From positions 1,798,001-1,862,000 of the forward strand of contig NZ_CP167895.1 of the NCBI RefSeq assembly GCF_041504345.1: a stretch of DNA of 64,000 bases, given 5' to 3'. This DNA comes from Vibrio sp. BS-M-Sm-2 (GTDB lineage Bacteria > Pseudomonadota > Gammaproteobacteria > Enterobacterales > Vibrionaceae). Made by a program: the position numbers and the translations under genes. This document shows, piece after piece, positions 34,047 to 43,105 of this stretch (position 1 is the stretch's first letter; each line of letters begins with the position of its first letter). The notes under the pieces were generated by a model. That model was given only the letters and a program-made list of their open reading frames with translations, was not told the DNA's origin and made no database searches.

Positions 34047-34793
34047 TTAAGCAAGAGCTGAGTATTCTGGGATTTCATTACGACCACGCAAGGCCAAAAA
34101 TGACAGGAATTGCTTTGGCGAATGGGTAATCACCTTACTCGAATCTATGCCCACTTCATCAAGTAGTGAAGCAACAAGATCCAGCCCGCCCACGTCTTGG
34201 CAAAAATGCGCATCACTTCCGGTAGTAATAAATGCCCCTTTCGCTTTCGCGATTCTCGCGATTTCGAAACAGCGGTCGACACTACCCACTCGGCTATTAC
34301 CTTTGAGTGTGGTGTTATTAATCTCGATTGCGACGTTATATTGAACTGCGCATTCAATCACAGCTTCGAAATCGAAATCAAAATTTGGGTTCCCTAAGTG
34401 GCCAAGCGCATCGATTCGACCGCCCTTAATCACATTCAACAATGCCTCTGTATGAGTTGCGACAACCGATGGACGAAATACTGGCTCGTGGAAGCTTGCA
34501 ATCACCCAATCCAAGTTCTTATCTACACTCGGATGGATATCGATTTCTCCTTGAGTGTTCATGATATTCGACTCAACACCACGGATGATGGCAACCTCTT
34601 CGATAAAACGAGGAAGGACACGTTGGTTGCTGAAGAACCAATAGTGTGGAGCACCAGGCATTGATTCTGAATGGTCGGTGGTACAAAACATGGCTAAACC
34701 ATTTTGCTTTGCCGACTTGGCATTTTCGATCAATGTGCTGTAAGCATGACCACTTGCGTATGTATGAGTGTGAGTATCTACTTTGAGTTCCAT
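34047..34793 (-). CDS. ycdX: PHP-domain phosphatase, YcdX family
   Basis: A 248-residue metal-dependent hydrolase. The PHP motifs are VDTHTHTYASGHAYST (HxH), CTTDHSESMP, VIASFHEP and TTGSDAHF, which supply the trinuclear zinc ligands. Length matches E. coli YcdX (245), a phosphatase with a role in swarming. It stands alone, divergent from the HD-GYP gene. Confidence 0.88.
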   Translation of the reverse strand: MELKVDTHTHTYASGHAYSTLIENAKSAKQNGLAMFCTTDHSESMPGAPHYWFFSNQRVLPRFIEEVAIIRGVESNIMNTQGEIDIHPSVDKNLDWVIASFHEPVFRPSVVATHTEALLNVIKGGRIDALGHLGNPNFDFDFEAVIECAVQYNVAIEINNTTLKGNSRVGSVDRCFEIARIAKAKGAFITTGSDAHFCQDVGGLDLVASLLDEVGIDSSKVITHSPKQFLSFLALRGRNEIPEYSALA

Positions 34794-35099
34794 GAATCAA
34801 TGCCCTCTTCGCTTGGTCAAAAAACGTTTTTCAGAAAGTGACTCTGAACTTCTTTCTGGAAAGGAGTGTCTGCATCTTTTTCTGAAAAGAAATACCTAAT
34901 GGCAGCAATGCGACCAGTTTATCAGCTGAAAGTGACAATTAGCACCCAAACATAAAGGTTTATTATTCATTCCTTTAGACAACTCAAAATAACGCGGAGA
35001 GCCCGAACTTATCCGCAATGAACTCAGTAATTGCACCAATTTTTTGCAACCTACCCAAGTTCGTCAATACTTAAACCAGTTCACAAGTTGGAGTGTTAG
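34794..35099. other. Intergenic region, divergent promoters
   Basis: About 300 nt between ycdX and the HD-GYP gene. It contains short repeated TTTCTG/CAGAAA motifs near 34830-34890 but no coding frame or clear RNA gene. Confidence 0.5.
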
Positions 35100-38000
35100 A
35101 TGAGAAGAAGACGATATCCGCTGAGTATCCACATCACTAGCCTTTTCTTAATTTTGACCACTCTTGTCGGTACCGCACTGATTTCGATAAGTTATCGGCA
35201 CTCTCAAGAACTGCTTTTAGGCACCGTGCGCGAAGTCAGTAATGAACATCGCGATAAGCTGGAATCGGTATTTAAACAAGCTATTGCCCCAGTCATCACA
35301 ACCTTAAACGTGATGGCAGTAAGCCCGTTTGTTACTCATCAAACCTCCTCCGTCGAAAAAGAATCTTGGCTTGCTTCGGTCGATATCATCTTCAAACAAA
35401 ATACCAATTTAGTCGCTCTGTTCTATGGCTCTGAAGATGGTAATTTTAGAATCTTTCGGCCTCTGAGTTCCATTAAACAGAGAGCCGACAACAACGCTCC
35501 CGCCAAAGCGACAATGATGGTCAGCAGCACCAACCTAGATGGTGAAAACTTTATTAGCTTTCTCGATGGCGCACACCAAGTGATCAGTACCCGACAAGAC
35601 GAGAGTAAGTTCAACCCTACGACTCGACCTTGGTTTCGTAATGCAAAGCCTGACGGCTCAATACAACTTTCTGAGCCCTACCTGTTCTATTTCCTGCAAA
35701 CCAATGGCATTACGCTTTCTAGACGTTCTTTGGATGGCAAGCATGTCGTTGGTGCCGACTTCACGTTGAAATCTCTCTCTTCCCAGATCAGTGAATTGGC
35801 CTACTCTCCGCAAACTCGACTCGCCTTGTTCGACCAACATTTTAATCTTCTCGGTCAGCATCAACTTGATCTATCAATTCCCAAGCTTACCTCCCAGCCT
35901 AATGACACAAGTGAAATTGAGAAAACGAATAACCAAGCGACGGGAAAACTCTCTGGTAGTGAGCAAGACCTAAGCTTCTTTAATGTGCCCAAACGTGAAC
36001 AGATGGAAGCATTGAAAGCTTCCGTCATAGCGCCGCTTATCTCTGATGAAGAGAAGTTTAACCTCAACCTAAAAAACGTTGAATACAACTTAAACACTTG
36101 GGCATTAACGCTAACGCCGGTTCAACTCACTCAAAACGTCACCTTATACTTGGCAGAAGCGACGCCACACAATGAGCTGCTCGCTGATCTTATCTCAATG
36201 CGAGACAAGCAAGTTGCGGTCGCGATTGGGATGTTGTTCATCTGCTTCGCTATCGTATGGTTTGTTGCTAATCGACTGTCTCAGCCGCTTAATACGCTGA
36301 TGCAACTCACCGACAACATCGCTCGATTTGACTTCAGGCGTACTCATTATCCCAAAAGCATGATTCAAGAAGTGGCTAACCTCGCCCATTCGATTGAGCT
36401 GATGGAACACACGCTTCATGACCTGATAACACTACTTCGAGACACTGCAGGTAATCAGGAATTTTCGATCTTAGCCAAGAATATTGCTCACCAAAGCTAT
36501 TTAATTACCAAAGCAGAAACCATCGTCCTTTTCACCCAATCAAAAGAGAAAGACGTGTTTGATACTGCAGCTAACCTCGCCATTATTCCCTTTAAAGCCG
36601 ACATTAATGACTTCATCAAACATACCCCTTGGTTGTTGTGCCAACTTAAATCTGGGGAAACCATCCACTTAAACCGAGAAGACAATGTTCTCAACTATTA
36701 CCAAGACTCAATCTTCAATTCAGATCTGTACCTGTTTCCACTATTAAACCGTGAGAAGTTGTTGGTGGGTATCGTCGCAATTGGCTATGAAAGACCGATT
36801 ACCAAGATGCAGGCAGACAAGCACGCCTTCTTACGAGAACTGCTCAGCTTTGCGGAAATAGCCAAAGATAACATTGACCAAATGCAGCAACAGAAAGACA
36901 TGCTGAATGCCTTTATCGAATTGATTGCATCAGCGATTGATACCAAATCACCTTACACGGGCGGGCACTGCCAACGAGTGCCTGAACTGACCAAATGGCT
37001 GACTCAAGCAACCATTGATGATGACCGTTATTACCCGAAATTCTCATTGGATAGTAAACAGTGGGAAGAGTTAATGCTCGCCGCTTGGCTTCATGACTGC
37101 GGCAAGGTAACCACACCTGAGTATGTCGTAGACAAAGCTACAAAACTTGAAACCATTTACGACCGAATCCACGAAGTGCGAATGCGTTTCGAACTGTTAA
37201 AACAACAGGCTGAAACCGACTATTGGAAAGCCATAGCGAACGGAGCGCTTCAAGAGGATCAGCTTAAGACCCTCGAACAAAGCTTGTCAGAATTGGATGA
37301 AGAATTTGCCTTCGTTGCTGAGTGCAACCTTGGTGGAGAGTCGATGACGGACGAACAACTAGAACGCTTAGACCGAATAGCCAAGCGCCAATGGAAACGA
37401 ACACTCGACGATCAGCTAGGGTTATCTTGGTCTGAAAAAGAGAGATTCAATGAACAACAAGACACGACAGAGGAGAGTGAAGCTGAGCCAGCAAGAAAAG
37501 ACCAAATACTATCGGTGATGGAACCGCTACTTGCCGATAAGCCTGAGCATAAAATACCGTGGGACAATGGCTTTAGCCCTGCTGATGTATGGCAAGAAGC
37601 GTTTGTGCTTAAGCCAGGAGAGGTCAAATACAACCAAGGTGAACTGCACAACTTGAAAGTTCGTCGTGGCACGTTAAACGATGAAGAACGTTTCATGATC
37701 AACGATCATATTATTCAAACCTTCACCATGCTTAACAAGCTGCCTTATCCGCCTTACCTCCAGAATATTCCGGATATTGCTAGCGGACACCACGAACGTA
37801 TCGATGGTAAGGGTTACCCGAGAGGCTTAAACGAAGACCAGTTACCTCTGCCGTCCAGAGCGATGGCCATTGCCGATGTATTCGAAGCGCTCACCTCTAG
37901 TGATCGCCCGTATAAGAAAGGAAAACTCCTAAGCGAATCACTCAACATCATGACCGACATGGCCACCAGCGGTCATATCGATCCCAAGCTGTATTTGCTG

Positions 38001-38123
38001 TTCTTAGAAAACAAAATCTACGACAAATACGCTGAGCAATTCCTAGAGACTAAGCAGCGTTGTGAGATTGAACCAAACCAACACATCGACCGAGTAAAAG
38101 AGCACATACGCTCATTATTTTAA
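35100..38123 (+). CDS. Membrane c-di-GMP phosphodiesterase (dCache-HAMP-HD-GYP)
   Basis: A 1007-residue receptor. It has membrane helix 1 (about 8-28), a periplasmic Cache-type sensor (30-375; TTRPWFRNAKPDGSIQLSEP is the dCache signature), helix 2 (376-396), HAMP (397-450), a GAF-like region (460-600) and HD-GYP. The HD motif is AAWLHDCGKVT (His665-Asp666) and the GYP part is SGHHERIDGKGYPRGL (about 896-910). The HD and GYP parts are separated by roughly 230 residues, well above the usual spacing, because of a charged helical insert (LETIYDRIHEVRMRFELLKQ). All metal residues seem present, so it should hydrolyse c-di-GMP in the cytoplasm. Ligand unknown. Confidence 0.9.
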   Translation: MRRRRYPLSIHITSLFLILTTLVGTALISISYRHSQELLLGTVREVSNEHRDKLESVFKQAIAPVITTLNVMAVSPFVTHQTSSVEKESWLASVDIIFKQNTNLVALFYGSEDGNFRIFRPLSSIKQRADNNAPAKATMMVSSTNLDGENFISFLDGAHQVISTRQDESKFNPTTRPWFRNAKPDGSIQLSEPYLFYFLQTNGITLSRRSLDGKHVVGADFTLKSLSSQISELAYSPQTRLALFDQHFNLLGQHQLDLSIPKLTSQPNDTSEIEKTNNQATGKLSGSEQDLSFFNVPKREQMEALKASVIAPLISDEEKFNLNLKNVEYNLNTWALTLTPVQLTQNVTLYLAEATPHNELLADLISMRDKQVAVAIGMLFICFAIVWFVANRLSQPLNTLMQLTDNIARFDFRRTHYPKSMIQEVANLAHSIELMEHTLHDLITLLRDTAGNQEFSILAKNIAHQSYLITKAETIVLFTQSKEKDVFDTAANLAIIPFKADINDFIKHTPWLLCQLKSGETIHLNREDNVLNYYQDSIFNSDLYLFPLLNREKLLVGIVAIGYERPITKMQADKHAFLRELLSFAEIAKDNIDQMQQQKDMLNAFIELIASAIDTKSPYTGGHCQRVPELTKWLTQATIDDDRYYPKFSLDSKQWEELMLAAWLHDCGKVTTPEYVVDKATKLETIYDRIHEVRMRFELLKQQAETDYWKAIANGALQEDQLKTLEQSLSELDEEFAFVAECNLGGESMTDEQLERLDRIAKRQWKRTLDDQLGLSWSEKERFNEQQDTTEESEAEPARKDQILSVMEPLLADKPEHKIPWDNGFSPADVWQEAFVLKPGEVKYNQGELHNLKVRRGTLNDEERFMINDHIIQTFTMLNKLPYPPYLQNIPDIASGHHERIDGKGYPRGLNEDQLPLPSRAMAIADVFEALTSSDRPYKKGKLLSESLNIMTDMATSGHIDPKLYLLFLENKIYDKYAEQFLETKQRCEIEPNQHIDRVKEHIRSLF

Positions 38124-38181
38124 TCTTAAGATCTCGCTTTTAGCTACGATTCACTCACTTGGGGGATTAATCAGCCCCCAC

Positions 38182-38397
38182 TTGTTTGTGAAAGATGACA
38201 TCAACCATGGCATGTTGGTCGAAATTAGTGAGCCAGTGGCTAATCCCCATCAAGATTTCTATTTCGTTTGTCCAAAAAACAAATTAAAACAAGAAAGTGT
38301 GCTAAAACTGAGAACATGGTTGAGGCATGAGTTCATATGCTCAGAGACAGCACTGAACGATGACATTCAAGAACAAGACCGAACTATCAATCAATAA
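38182..38397 (+). pseudogene. LysR-type regulator, C-terminal remnant
   Basis: About 60 codons match the extreme C-terminus of GcvA/AmpR-like LysR proteins (NHGMLVEISEPVANPHQDFY, then FVCPKNKLKQESVLKLRTWL). The helix-turn-helix and most of the effector domain are missing; only a TTG could start it. A GC-rich hairpin (GGGGGATTAATCAGCCCCC) lies at 38160-38178, which may be the HD-GYP gene's terminator. Confidence 0.5.
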
Positions 38398-38433
38398 GCG
38401 AGTAACAACTCAGCAAGCTTACAAGAGGCCATT

Positions 38434-38754
38434 ATGATTATTACCACCACACAATCAATCGAAGGCAAGCGCATTGTCGATTACAAAGGGGTTATTGCTG
38501 GAGAAGCTATCCTAGGGGTTAACGTTTTCAAAGATATGTTTTCGGGGATTCGTGACTTTGTGGGTGGACGTTCTGGCACTTACGAGAAGGAATTGGAAAA
38601 AGCACGAAACTATGCATTCAAAGAGTTAGAGCAGAAAGCGATTGAAGCAGGTGCTAACGCGGTGGTCGGTGTTGATATCGATTATGAAGTGCTTGGCACA
38701 GGTAACGGCATGCTAATGGTGTCTGCCAGCGGTACTGCGGTGGTAGTTGCTTGA
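38434..38754 (+). CDS. ybjQ: YbjQ/UPF0145 family protein
   Basis: A 106-residue protein with the whole-length family pattern: MIITTTQSIEGKRIVDYKGV, FVGGRSGTYEKELEKAR, and AIEAGANAVVGVDIDYE. UPF0145 proteins form pentamers and are broadly conserved; the role is unknown. Single gene with a strong terminator. Confidence 0.92.
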   Translation: MIITTTQSIEGKRIVDYKGVIAGEAILGVNVFKDMFSGIRDFVGGRSGTYEKELEKARNYAFKELEQKAIEAGANAVVGVDIDYEVLGTGNGMLMVSASGTAVVVA

Positions 38755-38861
38755 TTGGTTGCAAGTTTATTCTGAGCCCAACTAAACACCAAGCCTTACC
38801 ACTAGACAACTCTATCTAATAAATAACTAAGTCACTCGCTCAGTCGTATGATTCTCTATAA

Positions 38862-38901
38862 AAAAACGTCCCTTAGCTAAATCACTAGCTAAGGGACGTT
38901 T
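38862..38901. terminator. Bidirectional terminator between ybjQ and the M23 gene
   Basis: A 17-bp perfect stem (AAAACGTCCCTTAGCTA and its complement) with a 6-nt loop and T/A tracts on both sides, between convergent genes. Confidence 0.93.
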
Positions 38902-38934
38902 TCGAATGTGTTGCCAAGTTAGGTTTGAATATAT

Positions 38935-40203
38935 CTAGCTCGCGCGTTCAACTGGCATAGAGAGCATTGCATCAAAAGAGGCAATTCGAGCCAAAAACTC
39001 TTTCCTATCTTTAGGCATAATCGAACTTGCCATCGGTAAGTTCGCCTTCATCGCATCGACCGCCCTACCACGCACCAACACTTCAAAGTGTAAGTGAGGC
39101 CCTGTTATACGGCCTGTTGCGCCAGAGAGCGCTATTTTCTGGCCACGCTTAATCTGCTGCCCTTTCTTAACTAAGAAGCGGCTCAAGTGAAGATAACGGG
39201 TCGTATATACGCTGTTGTGTTCAATCACCAAATATTTACCAGCATACGGGTGGTCACGAAGTGCCACCACACGACCATCACCTGTTGAGTAGATAGGTGA
39301 GCCCACAGGGGTCGCAAAATCGGTACCATTGTGCGGTGAGATTCGCCCAGTTACGGGGTGTCTTCGTGTCGGATTGAACGAAGAAGTGATTCTTCGGAAT
39401 TTTCTGTCGACCGGGTATCGATCAAAGGCTTGCTCTAGACTATTTCCCTCTCTGTCGTAGAAGCGCCCATCAGGTGCTAGAAAAGCCGCCACTTCTCGGT
39501 TTCTCAACTTAATGGAGATCCCTTGAACTTCCGTTTTTCCTGTAAGGTGATCGTCTGTGTACTGCTCATTAACCAGCACATTAAAGCTATCACCGGCTCT
39601 GAGTTCTCTAGCGAAGTTGACTTTGTCTTTTAGTGTGCGGGTGATATTGGCTATCTGGTTAGTAGTTAACCCCGCTTTATAGGCTGACGTTGAAAAGCTG
39701 CCATGAACGCTGCCCTGATAAAGCTTTTCCTTCCATTCACCAGGCATTTCATGGAATTGGTAGTTAAAACTTCCATCATCATTTTTCGTAAAGACAGCTT
39801 GTTCTACGAGGCTTTCATGGAAAATCAGCTCAACGAGTTGTTTAGAGTCACTATCCAAAAGCAACTCTAGATGATCGCCAGGCTTTATTGTATCGAGCTT
39901 CAAAGACTCAAGATCCGCTTCCATCACTTTTTGAACTGTCTCATAAGGCAGTTTCCATGACGAAAATATGTTGCTGAGCGTATCTCCAACCTTCACGAAA
40001 TAATGAACTTTTATCAACGTTCTTGAGCTTGCCTCTGAATCTGTATATGAGTTTGATGCCCCCTCTTGATGAGTTAATAAATCTTTATAAGGGGTGACTT
40101 GAATTGAGATTTCTTCTGGTGCTTCGGATTGAAAATGGAGCAAAACGGAAAGCGAGAATGCACTGATAGCGATTACGATCAGGCCAATAGGGAGGAACTT
40201 CAT
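38935..40203 (-). CDS. M23 peptidoglycan endopeptidase (ShyA/MepM-like)
   Basis: A 422-residue protein with a membrane anchor (KFLPIGLIVIAISAFSLSVL), a LysM-like/OapA domain (HYFVKVGDTLSNIFSSWKLP), and a C-terminal LytM domain with HNGTDFATPVGSPIY and TGPHLHFEV, which provide the zinc ligands (HxxxD, HxH). It cuts peptide cross-links of peptidoglycan in the periplasm to allow wall growth. The ATG at 40203 is preferred to a TTG 19 codons upstream. The exact Shy paralogue (ShyA, B or C) cannot be told from sequence alone. Confidence 0.88.
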   Translation of the reverse strand: MKFLPIGLIVIAISAFSLSVLLHFQSEAPEEISIQVTPYKDLLTHQEGASNSYTDSEASSRTLIKVHYFVKVGDTLSNIFSSWKLPYETVQKVMEADLESLKLDTIKPGDHLELLLDSDSKQLVELIFHESLVEQAVFTKNDDGSFNYQFHEMPGEWKEKLYQGSVHGSFSTSAYKAGLTTNQIANITRTLKDKVNFARELRAGDSFNVLVNEQYTDDHLTGKTEVQGISIKLRNREVAAFLAPDGRFYDREGNSLEQAFDRYPVDRKFRRITSSFNPTRRHPVTGRISPHNGTDFATPVGSPIYSTGDGRVVALRDHPYAGKYLVIEHNSVYTTRYLHLSRFLVKKGQQIKRGQKIALSGATGRITGPHLHFEVLVRGRAVDAMKANLPMASSIMPKDRKEFLARIASFDAMLSMPVERAS

Positions 40204-40364
40204 AAAATACTTAGCGGTTATAACGAGGAACTTAAAAAGTGTTATAACATAACAATTCAATCAAGAAAATAAATGGAATGTAAGAAACCATAGCGCGATA
40301 GGTGTGAAAGTATGGTGAGCGTGCAAAGCCCACCACCTTAGTTAACACGGATCTTTACCTCACA

Positions 40365-41204
40365 TTACTCTTCACGAAGTGCTTCGAAGCGTTCTAAGCC
40401 GCGCAGCATTTCAAAGTCAGGTTCATCAGCCAATAGCTCTCTCATTGAGCCACTTGCTTCAACCGAGCGCTCTAAGTCATCGATCGCTTGACCTTCAGCA
40501 CCTAACCTTGCGTAAGCACAAGCACGTTGATACAAGGCGTGAGCGTTTTGATCGTCCACTTCCAACACGCGATTACATAAGCTCATCGCCCAGTGGTATT
40601 CCTGCATGTCCATTGCGGCATCGGCTTTGTAAGTTAGTGCTTCCAAATCACCCGGGCGAACTTTTAAGATCTCATCGTAGATTTCAATTTTTTGCTCGGC
40701 AGTTTGAGCATTCTGAGCCCTCAACCATAAATTATGAATTTCATTGATGATTTCGATTTCTCGGTTGTTCTCAGAGATGATTCGAGTCTTACGCTTAAGA
40801 TCCCTTTCAAGAAGGTTAAACTTCTTCTCATAATCTTGGGCAATGTCGTTGAGTCGTCGGTCAGCCATCTCTTTGGTGGTGTGTTTCAATTCTTTGAGTG
40901 ATTGCCAACCCACCAATGCAATAAGAGAAGCTACACCAGCAATAATGTAGAAGAAATACGTCACGGTCACATTGGCATAGTTCAACGATTTATCCGCTAC
41001 TGCCAATTCACGATCTGTCATCTGAATGGTGAGACGCCTTTCAAGATCCTGCTGTTCCATTCGTAGTTGCTTCAACTCGTCCAAGATATAGCGTTCCATC
41101 AGCGGTCTATCCAAATATTCCTGTTCAGAGTATTTATCCTCTTCGCTTGCAAAACTCATCGAGCTGAACACCGAGATAACTACAATCAATAAGATTCGAA
41201 GCAT
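40365..41204 (-). CDS. TPR-repeat membrane protein
   Basis: A 279-residue protein with a signal peptide (to about SFA, residue 19), a periplasmic coiled coil (LDELKQLRMEQQDLERRL), a membrane helix (about 79-100, TVTYFFYIIAGVASLIALVG), a second coiled coil and C-terminal TPR repeats (DLEALTYKADAAMDMQEYHW, NAHALYQRACAYARLGAEGQ). Likely a scaffold with its TPRs in the cytoplasm; partner unknown. Confidence 0.75.
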   Translation of the reverse strand: MLRILLIVVISVFSSMSFASEEDKYSEQEYLDRPLMERYILDELKQLRMEQQDLERRLTIQMTDRELAVADKSLNYANVTVTYFFYIIAGVASLIALVGWQSLKELKHTTKEMADRRLNDIAQDYEKKFNLLERDLKRKTRIISENNREIEIINEIHNLWLRAQNAQTAEQKIEIYDEILKVRPGDLEALTYKADAAMDMQEYHWAMSLCNRVLEVDDQNAHALYQRACAYARLGAEGQAIDDLERSVEASGSMRELLADEPDFEMLRGLERFEALREE

Positions 41205-41481
41205 TATACATTCCTTATATGTTTCATCTTTAAGCTAACTGTATCTTGTAATAAGTATACAAGCCAGGAACTCGACAAACTTGGCTTGTCCGCATTGGAA
41301 TTAACACTCTAAAACGTCATTGATAATTATAAAACACCTGAAGCAACATCATTAATTTCTAAATTATAAAAATACCGCGTAATACTGTTCTATATAATTA
41401 ATTCGCGATGCGAATATACCAAGAGTTGATTTATTGCATCGAGATGAATTTTATATTAATAACGATCAGAACGAGGTTAAT

Positions 41482-41997
41482 TTGAATAATCCACGATACG
41501 ATTTAGTAAGCCGTGTACTGCACTGGGTAATGGCTTCTGTAATCATCTATGCAACAATTGCAGGGTATGTGATGCACTATGTTACCAGTCATCCAGAACT
41601 GTTTTCTTTTCTGTCGGTACTCAATATGTCATTGGCGACAGTGGCAACACCATTGTTCGTGGTTCGTTATGTCTGGAGTCACTTCCGGTCATCGCCAACC
41701 ATGCCAACGTCTGTGCCTGAAGGGCAAAAATGTGTAGCGAAGCTTGCACACTCTTTGATGTACCTTACGATGTTTATGGTCTTCAGTACTGGTTACTTAA
41801 TGCTAAAAGAACCGTACTCTTTATTTTGGCTAGTGAGCGTAAATAATCTAATTACTGACTCTGCAATCAATGGCTTCTTTTTTTATTTACATCGTGCCAG
41901 TTGTATTGCCCTAGCCTGTTTAATTGTGCTGCATGTCAGCGCTGCACTTAAACACCACTTTGTCTCTAAGAACTATGTCTTGAAGATGATGCTTTAG
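41482..41997 (+). CDS. Cytochrome b561 family protein (TTG start)
   Basis: A 171-residue four-helix membrane cytochrome: YDLVSRVLHWVMASVIIYAT carries the first heme His; further His residues are in KLAHSLMYLTMFMVFSTGYL and in RASCIALACLIVLHVSAALK. There is no in-frame ATG at the start. A TTG at 41482 is preceded by ACGAGGTTAAT, a good ribosome site, and begins right before the conserved region, so it is chosen over the TTG at 41434. The family carries electrons (CybB-like superoxide:quinone activity in E. coli). Confidence 0.82.
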   Translation: MNNPRYDLVSRVLHWVMASVIIYATIAGYVMHYVTSHPELFSFLSVLNMSLATVATPLFVVRYVWSHFRSSPTMPTSVPEGQKCVAKLAHSLMYLTMFMVFSTGYLMLKEPYSLFWLVSVNNLITDSAINGFFFYLHRASCIALACLIVLHVSAALKHHFVSKNYVLKMML

Positions 41998-42090
41998 GTA
42001 TTAGGGGCGAGCTTTAAGCACTAAAAGTGTTGTCCAAAGTATTCGAGGCGACCATATAACATTAAGAAACTTAATGTTGTTTGCACAAAC

Positions 42091-42121
42091 AAAAAAGCCA
42101 TAACATGTTCGCTATGGCTTT
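42091..42121. terminator. Bidirectional terminator
   Basis: AAAGCCATA / TATGGCTTT stem with a 10-nt loop and A6/T flanks, between convergent genes. Confidence 0.85.
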
Positions 42122-42136
42122 CTTATTTCAATTCGC

Positions 42137-42571
42137 TTACTTGGCTTGGGTATCAAGCATCACTTGCCAGTATTCACATTTTGCCAAGAACTCTTTTAAA
42201 TAAAGTTCTGGGTTAGCAAGCTTCTCGCCGCCTTTAACATCGGCGCCAGTCACTCGCCAAAAGCCACGAGTTACCAAGTTTCGATGATAAATAAAATCGT
42301 TGAGTTCATTTTTCGTCAAAGGAAGCTGCTCACCAAACGTCTGTTCGTATAGGCTCAACGTAGAGGCTTGTTCACTTGGCTTCTCCCTTAAAAAGGTATC
42401 CAGATCCAAACCTAATGACTGTTGCTGCTCTTTTGATAAGGCTTTAGCTAATTTAGAGATCACAGTAAACAGCGCCAGTTCTACTTTTTGTGATGCTAAT
42501 AACGACGCACCCAAAAGTGCATGTTCATTGGATACGTGTTGCTCTGTTGATGAAACGGTAGCTGTTGTCAC
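42137..42571 (-). CDS. Conserved Vibrio-type protein, unknown function
   Basis: A 144-residue, mostly helical soluble protein (LLGASLLASQKVELALFTVI, LTKNELNDFIYHRNLVTRGF). The segment 'QKVE..L......... L...R.YHRN...H/RGFW' resembles HEPN-like or 'FIYHRN' helical proteins, but no name can be given. It is followed upstream by another small gene, both on the minus strand. Confidence 0.55.
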   Translation of the reverse strand: MTTATVSSTEQHVSNEHALLGASLLASQKVELALFTVISKLAKALSKEQQQSLGLDLDTFLREKPSEQASTLSLYEQTFGEQLPLTKNELNDFIYHRNLVTRGFWRVTGADVKGGEKLANPELYLKEFLAKCEYWQVMLDTQAK

Positions 42572-42618
42572 TGTGTTAACCTCAAATAGTCATAATGGAT
42601 GTTACGGAGCGATTCCAG

Positions 42619-42897
42619 TTACGCGCTTTTGCTAAGCTGGATTCGTTCAGCATCAACAATCATAAAGCCAGTTGCGTCTTCGCTCTTCTCTACTTGTACT
42701 AAACCTTTAAAGCCTATTTGCGACAACTTTTTCGCAAGGTGCTCTGGTGCTGTTTCAAAAACAACCGTCATAAAAGGTAAGTGCTCTGCGTCAACAAAGC
42801 CATGCTCGTTAAACAGTTCCATTGCTTGAGATAAATGGTCTGAATCGGTTAATTCAATAATTTCTACAACTTCTTCCAACAACATTTTCGATTCCAT
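42619..42897 (-). CDS. Small conserved protein, unknown function
   Basis: A 92-residue protein with an alternating alpha/beta look (LLEEVVEIIELTDSDHLSQA, PFMTVVFETAPEHLAKKLSQ, ATGFMIVDAERIQLSK). The reading frame extends upstream to 42987, but that part (GCLRASGCMRANRRACVSHF) is unlike a normal protein. The ATG at 42897 or 42885 is the likely start. Confidence 0.5.
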   Translation of the reverse strand: MESKMLLEEVVEIIELTDSDHLSQAMELFNEHGFVDAEHLPFMTVVFETAPEHLAKKLSQIGFKGLVQVEKSEDATGFMIVDAERIQLSKSA

Positions 42898-43105
42898 ATT
42901 CGCCAGAAAGTGACTGACACAAGCACGCCTGTTTGCTCGCATACACCCCGATGCCCGAAGACACCCCTTTAGTAGTAGAGAGATCATAACATATTAATGA
43001 TCGTAAATTATGTTTTATTTTCCTTTGACCCAAGAGGTATTGGCAAGCAATAGACATTAGCGCAACATACCACCTATCGAAAAATCAGAACCTAAATTAG
43101 AGCCA

